Notes under the pieces: model-generated | The model's input: the letters and a program-made list of their open reading frames with translations, nothing else | Databases searched by the model: none | Told to the model about the DNA's origin: nothing | Part shown: piece after piece, positions 23,388 through 32,477 of the stretch | Position numbering within the stretch: position 1 is the first letter of the stretch | Layout: each line of letters begins with the position of its first letter | From: Chloroflexota bacterium | GTDB lineage: Bacteria > Chloroflexota > Anaerolineae > Anaerolineales > Villigracilaceae | Assembly: GCA_021414245.1 (NCBI GenBank) | Contig: JAIOOU010000004.1 | Coordinates: forward strand, 62,001-126,000 | DNA length: 64,000 nucleotides | Direction of reading: 5' to 3' | Made by a program: the position numbers and the translations under genes

Positions 23388-23510
23388 ATCTTCCTCCCGA
23401 AATTGGATCAAGTTGTGTAAATTATAAGCCCGGTTTTTGGCAATGATGTTTATACGTATTTGTATTCAAATGAAACAGCCTTCGTCATGGGTCCCGGGCA
23501 GCTTTTCAGA

Positions 23511-24047
23511 TCAGGAATATTTTTCGGCCATCTTTTGGATGGTGCTCACTCCGCGCAGTGTGGAGCGCCTTCCGATCGCCTTTTCAAGAACGGCATTGGA
23601 GAATTTTGATTCGCTTTGTTTTTTCAGGCACAGCCAGTAGATCTCCCGTCCATGAACATGGAAATCATCGATCTCACTTTTGCAGGCCATTAATCTTTTG
23701 GCGGCTGCATCATCCAGGGATTCGGCGATGAAGGCAATGTTGAGCGCCGCGGCCGCATCCAGTTCGGTTTTCGTGAAGGATTGATGCCTGGCAATTCTAG
23801 CCAGTTCGGCCGGGGTCCGGATAAATGTGGAAACTTCATACCCAAGCGCTTTATGCAGCCCGGCTTCGATCTTTTTCTCCAGGGAGGTTGTGTTTTTTTC
23901 CGAAGCCTCGAAGATGACATTGCCGCTGGCGATGAAGGTCTCCACGCCGGAAAAGCCCATTGACTCGAATAATTGGCGCAGTACATCCATTTTGACAGTG
24001 TGTCCGCCGACGTTGATCGCGCGCAGAAAGGCGATGTACTTTGGCAT
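23511..24047 (-). CDS. DUF1697 family protein
   Basis: 178 residues with the hallmark start YIAFLRAINVGGHTVKM followed by LRQLFESMGFSGVETFIASGNVIFEA, then the FIRTPAEL strand. This is the DUF1697 family (ferredoxin-like fold, known structures, no proven role). It starts 1 nt after the stop of the next upstream gene at 24049, so the minus-strand genes 24700 to 23511 form one unit. No catalytic residues can be named. Confidence 0.88.
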   Translation of the reverse strand: MPKYIAFLRAINVGGHTVKMDVLRQLFESMGFSGVETFIASGNVIFEASEKNTTSLEKKIEAGLHKALGYEVSTFIRTPAELARIARHQSFTKTELDAAAALNIAFIAESLDDAAAKRLMACKSEIDDFHVHGREIYWLCLKKQSESKFSNAVLEKAIGRRSTLRGVSTIQKMAEKYS

Positions 24048-24048
24048 G

Positions 24049-24489
24049 CTATGCCTTCTTCAGCGCCGCATCCACTTCGTCGAGATGTTCATTGCGATGA
24101 AGGGCGCGAATCACCCAGCGCTTGTTGTAATTGTGGATTTCCTCGAGGAAATTTTGCGGATAGACTTCCAGCCGTTGATCGAGATCCTGCGAGGTGTCGA
24201 TCGCGATCCGCGTCGCTTCACGCGGAGGAATGGCCGCCCACAACGGCAGGGACAGATCGTTCACGAAGATGTCGATTTCCGGGATGAATAGTTTTCCGTT
24301 CTTCGCGGTCATGTCCAGTACGTACATCACACGCCGGTCCCACCAGGCAAGATGGGCAAGGGCGATGGCCACCGTCCAATGTTTGCCGACCCGTGTTTGC
24401 AATTGTTTGTCAGTCAGGCTGGCGGCCAGCTTTTTGATGCGCTCCGTGGAGACGCGGTTGAGGTCCTTGTAGGCGGGATCAAGAGCCAT
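24049..24489 (-). CDS. maleylpyruvate isomerase N-terminal / DinB-like protein
   Basis: 146 residues. The pattern WTVAIALAHLAWWDRR with a histidine in the second helix and the C-terminal NYNKRWVIRALHRNEHLDEV, ending in HRNEH, is that of the mycothiol-dependent maleylpyruvate isomerase N-terminal / DinB helical bundle. Metal-binding histidines are present at both places. It overlaps the upstream DUF2277 gene by 11 nt. A thiol-transferase role is possible but unproven. Confidence 0.7.
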   Translation of the reverse strand: MALDPAYKDLNRVSTERIKKLAASLTDKQLQTRVGKHWTVAIALAHLAWWDRRVMYVLDMTAKNGKLFIPEIDIFVNDLSLPLWAAIPPREATRIAIDTSQDLDQRLEVYPQNFLEEIHNYNKRWVIRALHRNEHLDEVDAALKKA

Positions 24490-24700
24490 GAGAAAACTCC
24501 CTTTTTGGATTTAATTCTTCCAGCATCTTTTCGGTTGCCCTCGCAATTTCATCAATCGCCTGATTGAAGGCCTCCTCGTTCATCCTGGAAGGCTTGCGAT
24601 ATCCGCTGACCTTCCTGACATACTGCAGGGCCGCCTCGCGGATCTCCTGTTCCGTGGCGGGGCGGTCCGGCAGACGCAACGGTTTAATGCTTCGACACAT
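24479..24700 (-). CDS. DUF2277 family protein
   Basis: 73 residues. The whole sequence follows the DUF2277 pattern: MCRSIKPLR at the start, then TEQEIREAALQYVRKVSG and PSRMNEEAFNQAI. The conserved cysteine at position 2 suggests a metal or redox role, but none is known. GGGAGG lies 5 nt before the ATG. First gene of the small minus-strand unit. Confidence 0.88.
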   Translation of the reverse strand: MCRSIKPLRLPDRPATEQEIREAALQYVRKVSGYRKPSRMNEEAFNQAIDEIARATEKMLEELNPKREFSHGS

Positions 24701-24736
24701 ACATGCCTCCCGGGATTAATTCCCTGATTTCAGCGA

Positions 24737-26272
24737 TCATCGATAATTTTTCACCCATATTTGGTAACATGAATTTCTTGGCAGCCCCGAGGAATATATT
24801 GCTCCGACCTTGTAGTCCAGAGGATTGAAGGTTTGGATCAGGAGATAGGTTTGATCTGAAACGAATTGCGGGCCAAGCTCCTCGTCGCAATGAGCGATCA
24901 CATAATCCGTCTGAAAAATGGACGGGTAGTCTTTTCCATTTACTTGCTTGAGCTTCAGGGCAGTAACTGCAGGGGTGACCAGTCCAACTTCATCGATCAT
25001 GATCCTCCCCGAATAATACCCGACATATCCCAACGGTTCCAGCAGGACCGTGCTTTGCGGAGGGGTGTTGTTCTTCAACCACAACCCCATGGCCTTCAGC
25101 GAGGATTCGTTGCGGAAGAACTGACTGTCCTTTACAGATTGTGCCGATTCTAATCCAACCGCGGTCTGGGCGGCTGTGAGGGCAATAAAGAAAAGCAAAA
25201 AAACATTCCGGGAAACAGGTGCGGTCTTCAGACGATCCCATAATGCGCCCAAACCCAGGCCAAACAGGATCAATACCGGCCACAAGATCGGGACGAAGTA
25301 CCGGTTGAAGAATGTGGCCCGCAGCAGGGTTAATCTCAGGGTTTCCACCACGGCAAACACCACAAGAGTGTAAAACACCCTGTTCCGGTAAATGTTGGTC
25401 CTCCAGATTCCCAAGCCGGCGATTCCCACAATGATCGCGGCCCCCAGCCAGCGCCAACCCGCCTGGTCTCTGAACGCCGACAGATAATTAAGGATGATGG
25501 CGATGTGGGAGATGTATGAAGTCCGGTTGAATTGGCTGTATGCGACCCATTTTGCTGTTACGGTCTGCGGGATGGGGGATCCAAAATAAATCGTTGCGAA
25601 AACAAGCCAGGGCAGGTAGAGTATCGCGATGGTTGTTCCAAGAATGATTGAATTTTTTCTGCTGGATAACAAAGTGGCCATGCACAGGATGACCGGCCAA
25701 ATGACCGTGTCGATCCTGTTCCACAGCAACAGGCCGCACAGCAGGCCGGTCAGTTTTATCCGGCCTTTGACCCAGCTGTACCATGAGGCTGCCATCAAGG
25801 ACAGGCAGAGCGGGGTTTCCATGCCCTCGGTGTTCGAGAAGATCAGTTTTGCCGAAAACAGCAGCGTAAAGATTACAAAGAATTGTTCAGCCCTGGATCT
25901 TTCCAAATATTTGAGGGTTTTCCATGTCAGGATTGGGATGGAGACGGCCGCGCACAGGTTAAACAGGTCCGCGCCCAAGATGATATTGCCGGAAACAAAC
26001 TTCAGCCATAGGGATAAAAGAATCGTAAAGAGGGGCGTGGTCGTCCCGTACACCCTCTCCCCCGGGTTGTAAACGAACCCGTGCCCTGCCGCGAGCTGTT
26101 CTGCAAAGCGGAAGGTGATGTGTGCATCCTCTGCAGTATAGCGCGTGTAGTAGATCCAGCTTAAATGGACCGCCGCCGACACGAGCAGAATGACTGGAAT
26201 TGCCAGCCGGTCCGCATCCCAGGGGATGTGCCACCTATTCAGTGGGGATGTCTTGCGGGTTGCAGGGGACAT
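24737..26272 (-). CDS. polytopic membrane protein, GT-C glycosyltransferase-like
   Basis: 511 residues, about ten membrane segments, soluble C-terminal ~90 residues. The first extracytoplasmic loop has YTAEDAHITFRFAEQLAAG followed by NPGERVYGTTTPLF, the acidic 'ED' after span one being typical of GT-C transferases that use polyprenyl-phosphate sugars. The C-terminal part contains LLEPLGYVGYYSGRIMIDE, as in the membrane-sugar-transferase group seen in many Chloroflexota. Start at 26272 lacks a strong ribosome-binding site. Donor and acceptor unknown. Confidence 0.75.
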   Translation of the reverse strand: MSPATRKTSPLNRWHIPWDADRLAIPVILLVSAAVHLSWIYYTRYTAEDAHITFRFAEQLAAGHGFVYNPGERVYGTTTPLFTILLSLWLKFVSGNIILGADLFNLCAAVSIPILTWKTLKYLERSRAEQFFVIFTLLFSAKLIFSNTEGMETPLCLSLMAASWYSWVKGRIKLTGLLCGLLLWNRIDTVIWPVILCMATLLSSRKNSIILGTTIAILYLPWLVFATIYFGSPIPQTVTAKWVAYSQFNRTSYISHIAIILNYLSAFRDQAGWRWLGAAIIVGIAGLGIWRTNIYRNRVFYTLVVFAVVETLRLTLLRATFFNRYFVPILWPVLILFGLGLGALWDRLKTAPVSRNVFLLFFIALTAAQTAVGLESAQSVKDSQFFRNESSLKAMGLWLKNNTPPQSTVLLEPLGYVGYYSGRIMIDEVGLVTPAVTALKLKQVNGKDYPSIFQTDYVIAHCDEELGPQFVSDQTYLLIQTFNPLDYKVGAIYSSGLPRNSCYQIWVKNYR

Positions 26273-26335
26273 TAAAAACTTTGTTTGGGTTCACCGGCTG
26301 GCCGCAGGTGCATTCTCAAAACGAATTTTGCCCTA

Positions 26336-27343
26336 TCACACCTTCGGCCAATCCATCAATAAGACTTCAGCCAGTAATTTTGAATTGACGTTCCTGTCCA
26401 TTTTTTCCAGTGCGGATTCCAAGCCGCTGACCACGCGCCGGGCAATGTTCAGGTCCAGGCGGCCGGCCAGGAATTCGATCTCCATGTTGCGGTCGATGTT
26501 GATGAGGGAGGCTTCGGCTTTTGCAGTGCGCAGCATCACATCCCGCCAGTACGAAAGCCAGATCAGGATTGCCTGGCGCAAGGCGTCCTTGTCCTTTGAG
26601 AGCTTGTCCGCATAGGAGAATTTTTCCACGCGCGGCGCATGCAGCAGGGTTTGCAGGTCGTCCAGGCGTTCCTCGCGTTTTTCCAGCAATGTGACATCCT
26701 CGACCAGCCTGCGCGCATATCCAGGACGTCCGCCGGAAATGTGACTCAACAGGCGCGCACGCTCCTCGTCCAGACCGCGGGCGAGCAGGTCCGCTTCGAT
26801 GGTTTTGACAGGCAGCGCCCGCAGTCGTAATATTTCACAACGTGAAACGATGGTTGGCAGGAGTTGTTCGGGATTGTCGGCGGTTAATAATAAAACGGCG
26901 TGCGCGGGCGCCTCTTCAAGAGTTTTCAGAAGGGCGTTTGCAGCATTGTCGTTGGCTTCCTGAAATCGTAAAAACAAGGCCACGCGGTATTTTGCCTGAT
27001 AGGGTTTCAGCGACAGGGAATGCTGTACTGCGCGTATTTGATCCACCTTGAGCGTTCCGTTTTCTTTTGCGTCCCCATCTTCATCCACTGCCTGGATCAC
27101 ATTCATGTCGGGATGCTGCATGGCTTCGATCTGTTTGCAATCCCTGCACTGCCCGCAGGGTTCCCCGGGGGCAGTGGGACTTGTGCAATTCAATGCCTGG
27201 GCCAGGCGCAAGGCCAGGGTGCGGCGGCCCAGGCCGGGAGGTCCGCAGAAAAGATACGCGTGTCGCACCTCTCCTCGTGCGGCGTGCTGGCGGAGCATGT
27301 CCACCGCCCATTCGTGTCCGAGCATATTCCAGTTACCGGTCAT
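26336..27343 (-). CDS. holB: DNA polymerase III delta' subunit
   Basis: 335 residues. Clamp-loader delta' of the AAA+ family: HAYLFCGPPGLGRRT corresponds to a degenerate P-loop (R in place of the Walker lysine), the zinc site is in CGQCRDC with a cysteine further upstream (EPCGQC), NAANALLKTLEEAPAHAVLLL is the sensor 1/ATPase-contact block and SRCE the conserved arginine-finger motif. It opens the sliding clamp with delta and tau/gamma. A TAGAAT stands 6 nt before the ATG, so the message may be leaderless. Confidence 0.93.
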   Translation of the reverse strand: MTGNWNMLGHEWAVDMLRQHAARGEVRHAYLFCGPPGLGRRTLALRLAQALNCTSPTAPGEPCGQCRDCKQIEAMQHPDMNVIQAVDEDGDAKENGTLKVDQIRAVQHSLSLKPYQAKYRVALFLRFQEANDNAANALLKTLEEAPAHAVLLLTADNPEQLLPTIVSRCEILRLRALPVKTIEADLLARGLDEERARLLSHISGGRPGYARRLVEDVTLLEKREERLDDLQTLLHAPRVEKFSYADKLSKDKDALRQAILIWLSYWRDVMLRTAKAEASLINIDRNMEIEFLAGRLDLNIARRVVSGLESALEKMDRNVNSKLLAEVLLMDWPKV

Positions 27344-27349
27344 CTTTTG

Positions 27350-27355
27350 ATTCTA
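27350..27355 (-). promoter_or_regulatory. -10 element 6 nt before the holB start
   Basis: TAGAAT on the minus strand, then CAAAAG, then ATG. The normal start distance would put +1 on or next to the A of the ATG. No clear -35 is visible. Confidence 0.5.
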
Positions 27356-27357
27356 AC

Positions 27358-27390
27358 AGGTGACAGTCGCCTGATCATTGACTGTCACCT
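27358..27390 (-). terminator. hairpin after rsgA
   Basis: AGGTGACAGTC and GACTGTCACCT form a perfect 11-bp stem with an 11-nt loop just past the rsgA stop. There is no real T-run, so it may act as a weak terminator or 3' end protector; it lies immediately upstream of the holB -10. Confidence 0.6.
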
Positions 27391-27397
27391 TAAAATA

Positions 27398-28306
27398 CTA
27401 TTCCTGCCCCGCGCGCAGACGCAGATAGGACTCATATCTTTCAGGATGCACCGTGCCCGCCTTTAATGCCGCCAGGACCGCGCAGCCGGGTTCGTGTTTG
27501 TGCGAGCAATCGCTGAATTGACATTGCGGGACCAGATCGCGCAGTTCGGGAAAATACGCATCCATCTCCTCGGCTTCGGTGTCCCACAGCGCGAGGCTTT
27601 TCCAGCCCGGCGTGTCGGCCACGTATCCGCCGCCGTCCAATGCGAACATCTGCCGCGTCACTGTGGTATGCCTGCCCTTGTTCACTGCCGCGCTGATCTC
27701 GTTGACCGCGAGTCCCAAGCCGGGTTGAATCGCATTCAACAAACTGGATTTTCCCACGCCGCTCGGTCCCGCCAGCGCACTGACCTTGTTTTGCAGCTGC
27801 GCTTTCAACTCCTCCACACCGGTTCCTGATTTGATGGAAGTGTAGATCACACGATACCCGATCGATTCGTACACGCTGAACATTTCCCGCGCGTTTTCCA
27901 CCAGGTCGATCTTGTTGGCGATGATCACGGCCGGGACCTTTTGCTTTTCGGTGATGACCAGAAAACGGTCCAGCATTCTTAATTTCGGATTCGGATTCGC
28001 ACAGGCGAAGACGAAGACAGCCTGATCGGCATTGGCCAGCAGAACCTGCTGATACACACCCTGCGGCCGCGGATCCAGCCTGACGATGGCCTGCTTGCGC
28101 TCCTCGACATTTTCGATCACTCCGGAGCCATCGGCCAAAACCGTCAACAGCACATGATCACCCAGGGCGGCGATGTCGCCCACGGCCCGGCCTTGTTTTA
28201 GCTTGCCGCGCAATTGGCAAACAATCAGGCCCTCTCCGGTCTCTGCAGTAAAGAAACCGGATTGGGCCTTGACGATCAAACCACGTTTTTGGATTTCGTT
28301 GGTCAA
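27398..28306 (-). CDS. rsgA: ribosome small subunit-dependent GTPase A
   Basis: 302 residues. A circularly permuted GTPase that helps mature the 30S subunit: OB domain (~1-70), then G4 (IANKIDLV), G5, G1 (GPSGVGKSSLLNAI), G2 and G3 (DTPGW), and a C-terminal zinc knuckle CQFSDCSHKHEPGCAV. The start is taken as TTG at 28306 with AAAGGA 7 nt upstream, 17 nt after the preceding gene's stop; the longer frame upstream would run through that gene's end and has no support. Confidence 0.93.
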   Translation of the reverse strand: MTNEIQKRGLIVKAQSGFFTAETGEGLIVCQLRGKLKQGRAVGDIAALGDHVLLTVLADGSGVIENVEERKQAIVRLDPRPQGVYQQVLLANADQAVFVFACANPNPKLRMLDRFLVITEKQKVPAVIIANKIDLVENAREMFSVYESIGYRVIYTSIKSGTGVEELKAQLQNKVSALAGPSGVGKSSLLNAIQPGLGLAVNEISAAVNKGRHTTVTRQMFALDGGGYVADTPGWKSLALWDTEAEEMDAYFPELRDLVPQCQFSDCSHKHEPGCAVLAALKAGTVHPERYESYLRLRAGQE

Positions 28307-28323
28307 ATACTGTCCTTTAAATA

Positions 28324-30549
28324 TTACTGGCTGCCGCCGAGGGGAGTGGGGGTGGGAAGCGGCTGGCCGATCTGACCGAACCACGGAACCGCCTGCGGGC
28401 TGCCGTAATAATAGGTTTCCACCATGGCCCTGAAAAGCGGCACCGCATACTCGGAACCCTCGCCGATATTTTCAACAATGACCGCAATGGCGATATCGGG
28501 CAGGCCGGTATTGGCTTCGTTCATGGTATAGCCTGCAAACCAAGCATGCGACTTGCCATTGCCTGATTCAGCCGTGCCGGTCTTGCCGGCCACGTCGAAT
28601 TGCAGGCCGCGCAAATTGAAACGCGCCGTGCCTCGTTGGGCCTGGGTTACCATCACCAGGGCCTCGCGCAGGATGTCGAGATTTTCAGTGCGCAGCGGCA
28701 GGGTCCCGTTGGCTTCGGGCCGGAAGATCAGCTTCGGGTCGCCCTCGACCGGCTGGATCTTTTCAACGATCTGCGGACGGTATAAAGTCCCGCCGTTGGC
28801 AATGGCCGCCATGAATCTCGCCACCTGCAGCGGGGTGACTTGCACATCGCCCTGGCCGATGGCCTGGTTTACCGCATCGTATTCACTGGTGGGATCGAGG
28901 ATCTGTCCGCTGGCTTCCTCCACTTCACCGATGCCGGTCGGGGAACCCAGGCCGAAGGCGCGTGCCATGTTGGCGATGTCGGTGCCGCGGCTCCAGTTCG
29001 TGAACAGGTCCCAGCCGATCTCCCAAAAATATGGGTTGCATGATCGCATCAGGCCTTCCTGAAGAGTCAGTACGCCGGATGGTTTGGTGCTGGATGTATT
29101 ACAGGCCTCCCCTGCGGCAATTGCATCCTGACAGTGCTGCCAGGTCCAGTCGTGAAGGACGCGGTCGGGCAGTCTTGTGAAATCATATTGGCAATCGTAG
29201 GTGGTGTCCTTAAGATACAGTCCGCTTTCCAGGGCGGCAGACATGGTGACCACCTTAAAAACCGAACCGAGCGGATATTGTCCCTGGCTGGCGCGATTCA
29301 AGAGCGGCTGGTTTGTCTCCAGGTCCAGGCCGCCCACGTTCGGGTTTTCCGGTTCAAAGGCATTCGGGTCGAAATCCGGAGCGGAGGCCATGGCGATCAC
29401 GCGGCCGGTATCCACTTCCATGACGACAATCGCGCCACGGAAGAATTCGATCGACTTTTGAGCGTAGGCTTGCATGTTGCTGTCGATGGTCAGGTAAACG
29501 GAGTCAGCCGCGCGCGGGCTGGTCTGCCCAAGTGTGGAGATGATCTGTCCGCCCGGGCCGACCACTCGCAGAGTCCCGCCATGCTGGCCGGCCAGATAAT
29601 CCTCCGCCCATTTTTCAACACCCGACTGGCCAACTTTCTCGCTGCCGTTATAACCCAGACGGCGATACGTGTTGAGCTGTTCAGGGGAAATGGGCTGTGT
29701 GTATCCAACCGCCTGGGGCGCCAGCCCTGTGCTGTTGTAATATCGCGAGTTGTATTCCTGGACGACCAACCCGCCGGGGTTGATCGAGAGCAGGCGCTGT
29801 GCCTCGGCCCGCGAGGCTTCGCACATCGGCAGATAATTGCCGGGTCCGTTCGCGTCGATTAAATTATCAATGTAGATGGGGTCATAGCCGCAAAGCTTGC
29901 CAAGTTCCGCGGTCAGGGTCCCGCGCAGGTCCGGGTCGATCTGTTCGGTTTGAATACCGAACGCGAGCGCAGCGGACTGGGTCACGATGGGCAGGCCTTC
30001 GCGGTCGTAGATGTCGCCACGGGCCGGAATGCTGTAGTCCATTTTCAGGATATTGCCGCCCGCCAGTTCCGGCATGATCAGGCCGTCATCCCACACGACC
30101 TTCCACGAACCCTCCTCGTTGACCATCCGCATGACGATGTTCCTTTGCAAGTCCCCGGCCAATGCGGTCTTGTAGGTGACGCTATAGCCAACTTCGGCAT
30201 TGTGCGGGCTGATCTTGGAGGAATTGATCACAAACTCGAAACTGGTTGCGCTCATTTCGTTGAGCGCATCGTTCCAGCGTTTGGAGAAATCCTCCAGGCT
30301 GAGCACGTCGCGGCTGGCATTGGACAGCATGGCATACATCGTTTCGTAATCGTCGTTTTGCAAGGCTTGAAAGAATTTCGTAACGGCTGCCTCCGCATTG
30401 GGCGCAGGCGTGATCCCGATTTGGGCGGTCGGCAGGGGCGTGGGGGAGGCGAAAAGGTTGCTGAACCCGTTTCCGCCGGTTCCGCCGCTGCTGCAGGCCG
30501 CAAGAAAAGCAACGACCAGGAGAATATTCATCCAACGTAAAACTTTCAT
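28324..30549 (-). CDS. penicillin-binding protein (transpeptidase) with lipoprotein signal
   Basis: 741 residues from the ATG at 30549, preceded by AAAGGAAACG. Order of parts: signal peptide with lipobox LAAC (C19); an NTF2-like domain (~45-160, as in MecA-type PBPs); dimerisation domain; transpeptidase domain with SVFK (YPLGSVFKVV), SCNPYF as SxN and KTGTAESG as the third motif. It should cross-link peptidoglycan at the outer face of the membrane. Attachment by a lipid instead of a membrane helix is unusual for a class B PBP. The gene lies between maf and rsgA with short gaps, a cell-envelope/growth cluster. Confidence 0.9.
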   Translation of the reverse strand: MKVLRWMNILLVVAFLAACSSGGTGGNGFSNLFASPTPLPTAQIGITPAPNAEAAVTKFFQALQNDDYETMYAMLSNASRDVLSLEDFSKRWNDALNEMSATSFEFVINSSKISPHNAEVGYSVTYKTALAGDLQRNIVMRMVNEEGSWKVVWDDGLIMPELAGGNILKMDYSIPARGDIYDREGLPIVTQSAALAFGIQTEQIDPDLRGTLTAELGKLCGYDPIYIDNLIDANGPGNYLPMCEASRAEAQRLLSINPGGLVVQEYNSRYYNSTGLAPQAVGYTQPISPEQLNTYRRLGYNGSEKVGQSGVEKWAEDYLAGQHGGTLRVVGPGGQIISTLGQTSPRAADSVYLTIDSNMQAYAQKSIEFFRGAIVVMEVDTGRVIAMASAPDFDPNAFEPENPNVGGLDLETNQPLLNRASQGQYPLGSVFKVVTMSAALESGLYLKDTTYDCQYDFTRLPDRVLHDWTWQHCQDAIAAGEACNTSSTKPSGVLTLQEGLMRSCNPYFWEIGWDLFTNWSRGTDIANMARAFGLGSPTGIGEVEEASGQILDPTSEYDAVNQAIGQGDVQVTPLQVARFMAAIANGGTLYRPQIVEKIQPVEGDPKLIFRPEANGTLPLRTENLDILREALVMVTQAQRGTARFNLRGLQFDVAGKTGTAESGNGKSHAWFAGYTMNEANTGLPDIAIAVIVENIGEGSEYAVPLFRAMVETYYYGSPQAVPWFGQIGQPLPTPTPLGGSQ

Positions 30550-30559
30550 TCGTTTCCTT

Positions 30560-31234
30560 TCATTGACCGTTCGAATCGCCGCGCAGGATCGCGCCCGAAA
30601 CGGGACAATCATAATTCAAGAGGGTTTGACAGGCCGCCGGCATGCCCGGGGAGAACTCAAGGTCGAGTTTTTGCAGTGTGCGCATCACGTGGCACATCGG
30701 CAATCCCATGACGCTCGCATAGCACCCGTGCATGGATTTGACCGGCTGGAAATCTGGGTGCTGAATGGCGTACGCGCCGGCCTTGTCCATGGGATCGCCT
30801 GTTTGAACATAGGCACTGATCTCATCGTCGGAATATGCGCGCATGGGGACGTCGGTGATGCAGAGTTCTGTCAGGGTTGATCCATCGCGGACCCGGTGGA
30901 CTGCCAGTCCGGTGTAGACCTGATGTGTGCGCCCGCGCAATTGCCTGAGCATACGTTCGGCGTCCTGCGTGTCCCTGGGTTTGCCAAGGATTTCGCTGCC
31001 GTCAATGACCGCGGTATCCGACCCGATGATGATGCTTTCAGGGTCTGCATTTTTGATCACTGCCAGCGCCTTGGCCCGGGCCAGACGCAGCACATAGTCC
31101 CGGGGTGATTCGTTTGCCAGCTGGCTTTCGTCCACATCAGAGACGGTCACCCTGAACTCATGGTTCCCCAGGGCGAGCAACTGTTTGCGGCGCGGAGAGT
31201 TGGATGCCAACACCAAAATTTTTGTACGATTCAC
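30560..31234 (-). CDS. maf: Maf-like nucleoside triphosphate pyrophosphatase
   Basis: 224 residues. Maf/HAM1-like house-cleaning enzyme that hydrolyses modified or canonical dTTP/UTP-type nucleotides: start ILVLASNSPRRKQLLALG, VDESQ, IIGSDTAV, and GKPRDTQDAERMLRQLRGR with DKAGAYAIQ. All key acidic residues are present. It begins with GTG at 31234, and a TAGAAT lies 7 nt upstream, so the message may be leaderless. The frame ends 10 nt before the PBP start, so co-transcription is likely. Confidence 0.92.
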   Translation of the reverse strand: MNRTKILVLASNSPRRKQLLALGNHEFRVTVSDVDESQLANESPRDYVLRLARAKALAVIKNADPESIIIGSDTAVIDGSEILGKPRDTQDAERMLRQLRGRTHQVYTGLAVHRVRDGSTLTELCITDVPMRAYSDDEISAYVQTGDPMDKAGAYAIQHPDFQPVKSMHGCYASVMGLPMCHVMRTLQKLDLEFSPGMPAACQTLLNYDCPVSGAILRGDSNGQ

Positions 31235-31241
31235 TCACAGA

Positions 31242-31247
31242 ATTCTA
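31242..31247 (-). promoter_or_regulatory. -10 element 7 nt before the maf start
   Basis: TAGAAT on the minus strand followed by TCTGTGA and then the GTG start. No convincing -35. In 31248-31461 I see no other feature except a TACAAT (31420-31425) that may serve xpt. Confidence 0.5.
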
Positions 31248-31461
31248 ACACAGACTTTTTTATGACCTTAATCGAGGATTAGCACAGGTTTGGCGGAATG
31301 ACTGCGAAAAAAAAAGATTATCACTCAGAATTTTCAAAAGATGTTCCGCGTATTCCAGGAGTCCTTTGGAGCGGACGGGTTTAAAATATTTCCCTCTGGC
31401 AAATCCTTTTATCACGTTGTACAATCCCTCAAAAATCTGTCTAGTCAATGTGGAGGCAAGT

Positions 31462-32034
31462 ATGAAGCAACTGAGAGACCGGATTGCAAGGGATGGTCAA
31501 ATCCTGGGGAATGGAATTCTAAAGGTCGATAGTTTCGTCAATCATCAGGTGGACCCTGCCTTGATGGATGCCTGCGGGCGCGAGTTCGCAAAACGATTTA
31601 AAAATGTGGGCGCCACCAAGATCCTGACGGCTGAGATCTCCGGCATCGCTCCCGCGCTGACGACCGGTATTCATCTCGGCCTTCCGGTTGTATATGCCCG
31701 CAAGAATAAACCCGTCACCATGCCGGACCAGGTTTATCTTACGCTGGCTCCTTCCCACACCAAGGGACGCATGGTCGAGTTGATCGTCTCTCCTGAATAT
31801 CTTGCCAATAATGAAAAGGTCCTCATCATCGACGATTTTCTTGCCTCGGGAGCGACCATCCTCGGTCTGGTGCGTCTGGCCGAAGCCGCCGGGTCACAGG
31901 TGGTGGGTATCGGCGCCCTGATCGAGAAGGATTTCGAAGGCGGCCGCGAAGCCCTCAAGACACTCGGGGTGCAGATCGAATCACTGGCCTGCATCGCCTC
32001 CCTGGATAACGGCAGGATCACCTTTGTGGATTAA
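31462..32034 (+). CDS. xpt: xanthine phosphoribosyltransferase
   Basis: 190 residues from the ATG at 31462, with GTGGAGG 7 nt upstream. Salvages xanthine (and possibly guanine) to XMP with PRPP. The PRPP motif VLIIDDFLASGAT is exact for the family, the start LRDRIARDGQILGNGILKVDSFVNHQ matches Bacillus-type Xpt (MKQLRDRI...GILKVDSFLNHQ), and the KxRKNKP loop appears as YARKNKP. No purine riboswitch is visible upstream, unlike in Bacillus. A terminator overlaps just after the stop. The purine gene guaA lies 440 nt on. Confidence 0.93.
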   Translation: MKQLRDRIARDGQILGNGILKVDSFVNHQVDPALMDACGREFAKRFKNVGATKILTAEISGIAPALTTGIHLGLPVVYARKNKPVTMPDQVYLTLAPSHTKGRMVELIVSPEYLANNEKVLIIDDFLASGATILGLVRLAEAAGSQVVGIGALIEKDFEGGREALKTLGVQIESLACIASLDNGRITFVD

Positions 32035-32067
32035 CATTTCAACCCTCAAAAGTTGAAATGTTTTTTT
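32035..32067 (+). terminator. terminator of xpt
   Basis: CATTTCAAC pairs with GTTGAAATG (9 bp, 8-nt loop), then TTTTTTT. The next start codon (32069) follows directly after the T-run. Confidence 0.92.
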
Positions 32068-32068
32068 G

Positions 32069-32419
32069 ATGAAGCGGTTGTTGCGAATCCCGATTATCAT
32101 TCACTGGATCGGATGGATCTTCGCCCATATGAGTTTCCTGATCCCGGTCACGCGTCTGCGCGAGACCTCAAGCCTGCTTGCGTTTCATCATCCTTCCCCC
32201 AGCCATACGTTTCATGTGCTGATCGTGCCCAAGCGGAAAGTCGCATCCCTGGCTCAACTCGACCCGCAGGATACCGCCTTCTTCACAGACTTGTTTTCCA
32301 CCGTTCAAACCCTCGTGGAGGAATTCCACTTGCAGGCCTATCGTCTCATTGTGAATGGCGGTGAGTATCAGGATTTTCCGCATTTGCATTTTCATCTCAT
32401 TTCAGATGTTGCAGATTAA
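32069..32419 (+). CDS. HIT domain protein
   Basis: 116 residues from the ATG at 32069. The histidine triad appears as FPHLHFHLIS (HxHxH), with LLAFHHPSPSHTFHVLIVPKRKV as the first strands of the HIT fold. These enzymes hydrolyse nucleotidyl phosphoramidates. An N-terminal stretch of ~25 hydrophobic/basic residues (LLRIPIIIHWIGWIFAHM) precedes the usual domain and may be a membrane anchor. There is no ribosome-binding site because the xpt terminator ends 2 nt before the start; translation from a later ATG (MSFLIP) is possible. Confidence 0.8.
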   Translation: MKRLLRIPIIIHWIGWIFAHMSFLIPVTRLRETSSLLAFHHPSPSHTFHVLIVPKRKVASLAQLDPQDTAFFTDLFSTVQTLVEEFHLQAYRLIVNGGEYQDFPHLHFHLISDVAD

Positions 32420-32477
32420 AAGGTTTGAAGATTAATCACCAACCTCCAATCTTTACCTGCCACACAGGAATTAATAA

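Noticed and set aside
28307-28384. Upstream extension of rsgA
   Set aside because: It overlaps the coding end of the PBP gene and would add 26 unrelated residues before the OB domain; the TTG at 28306 has a good ribosome-binding site.
29134-29862. 242-codon + strand frame opposite the PBP gene
   Set aside because: Antisense to conserved transpeptidase motifs; no family resemblance.
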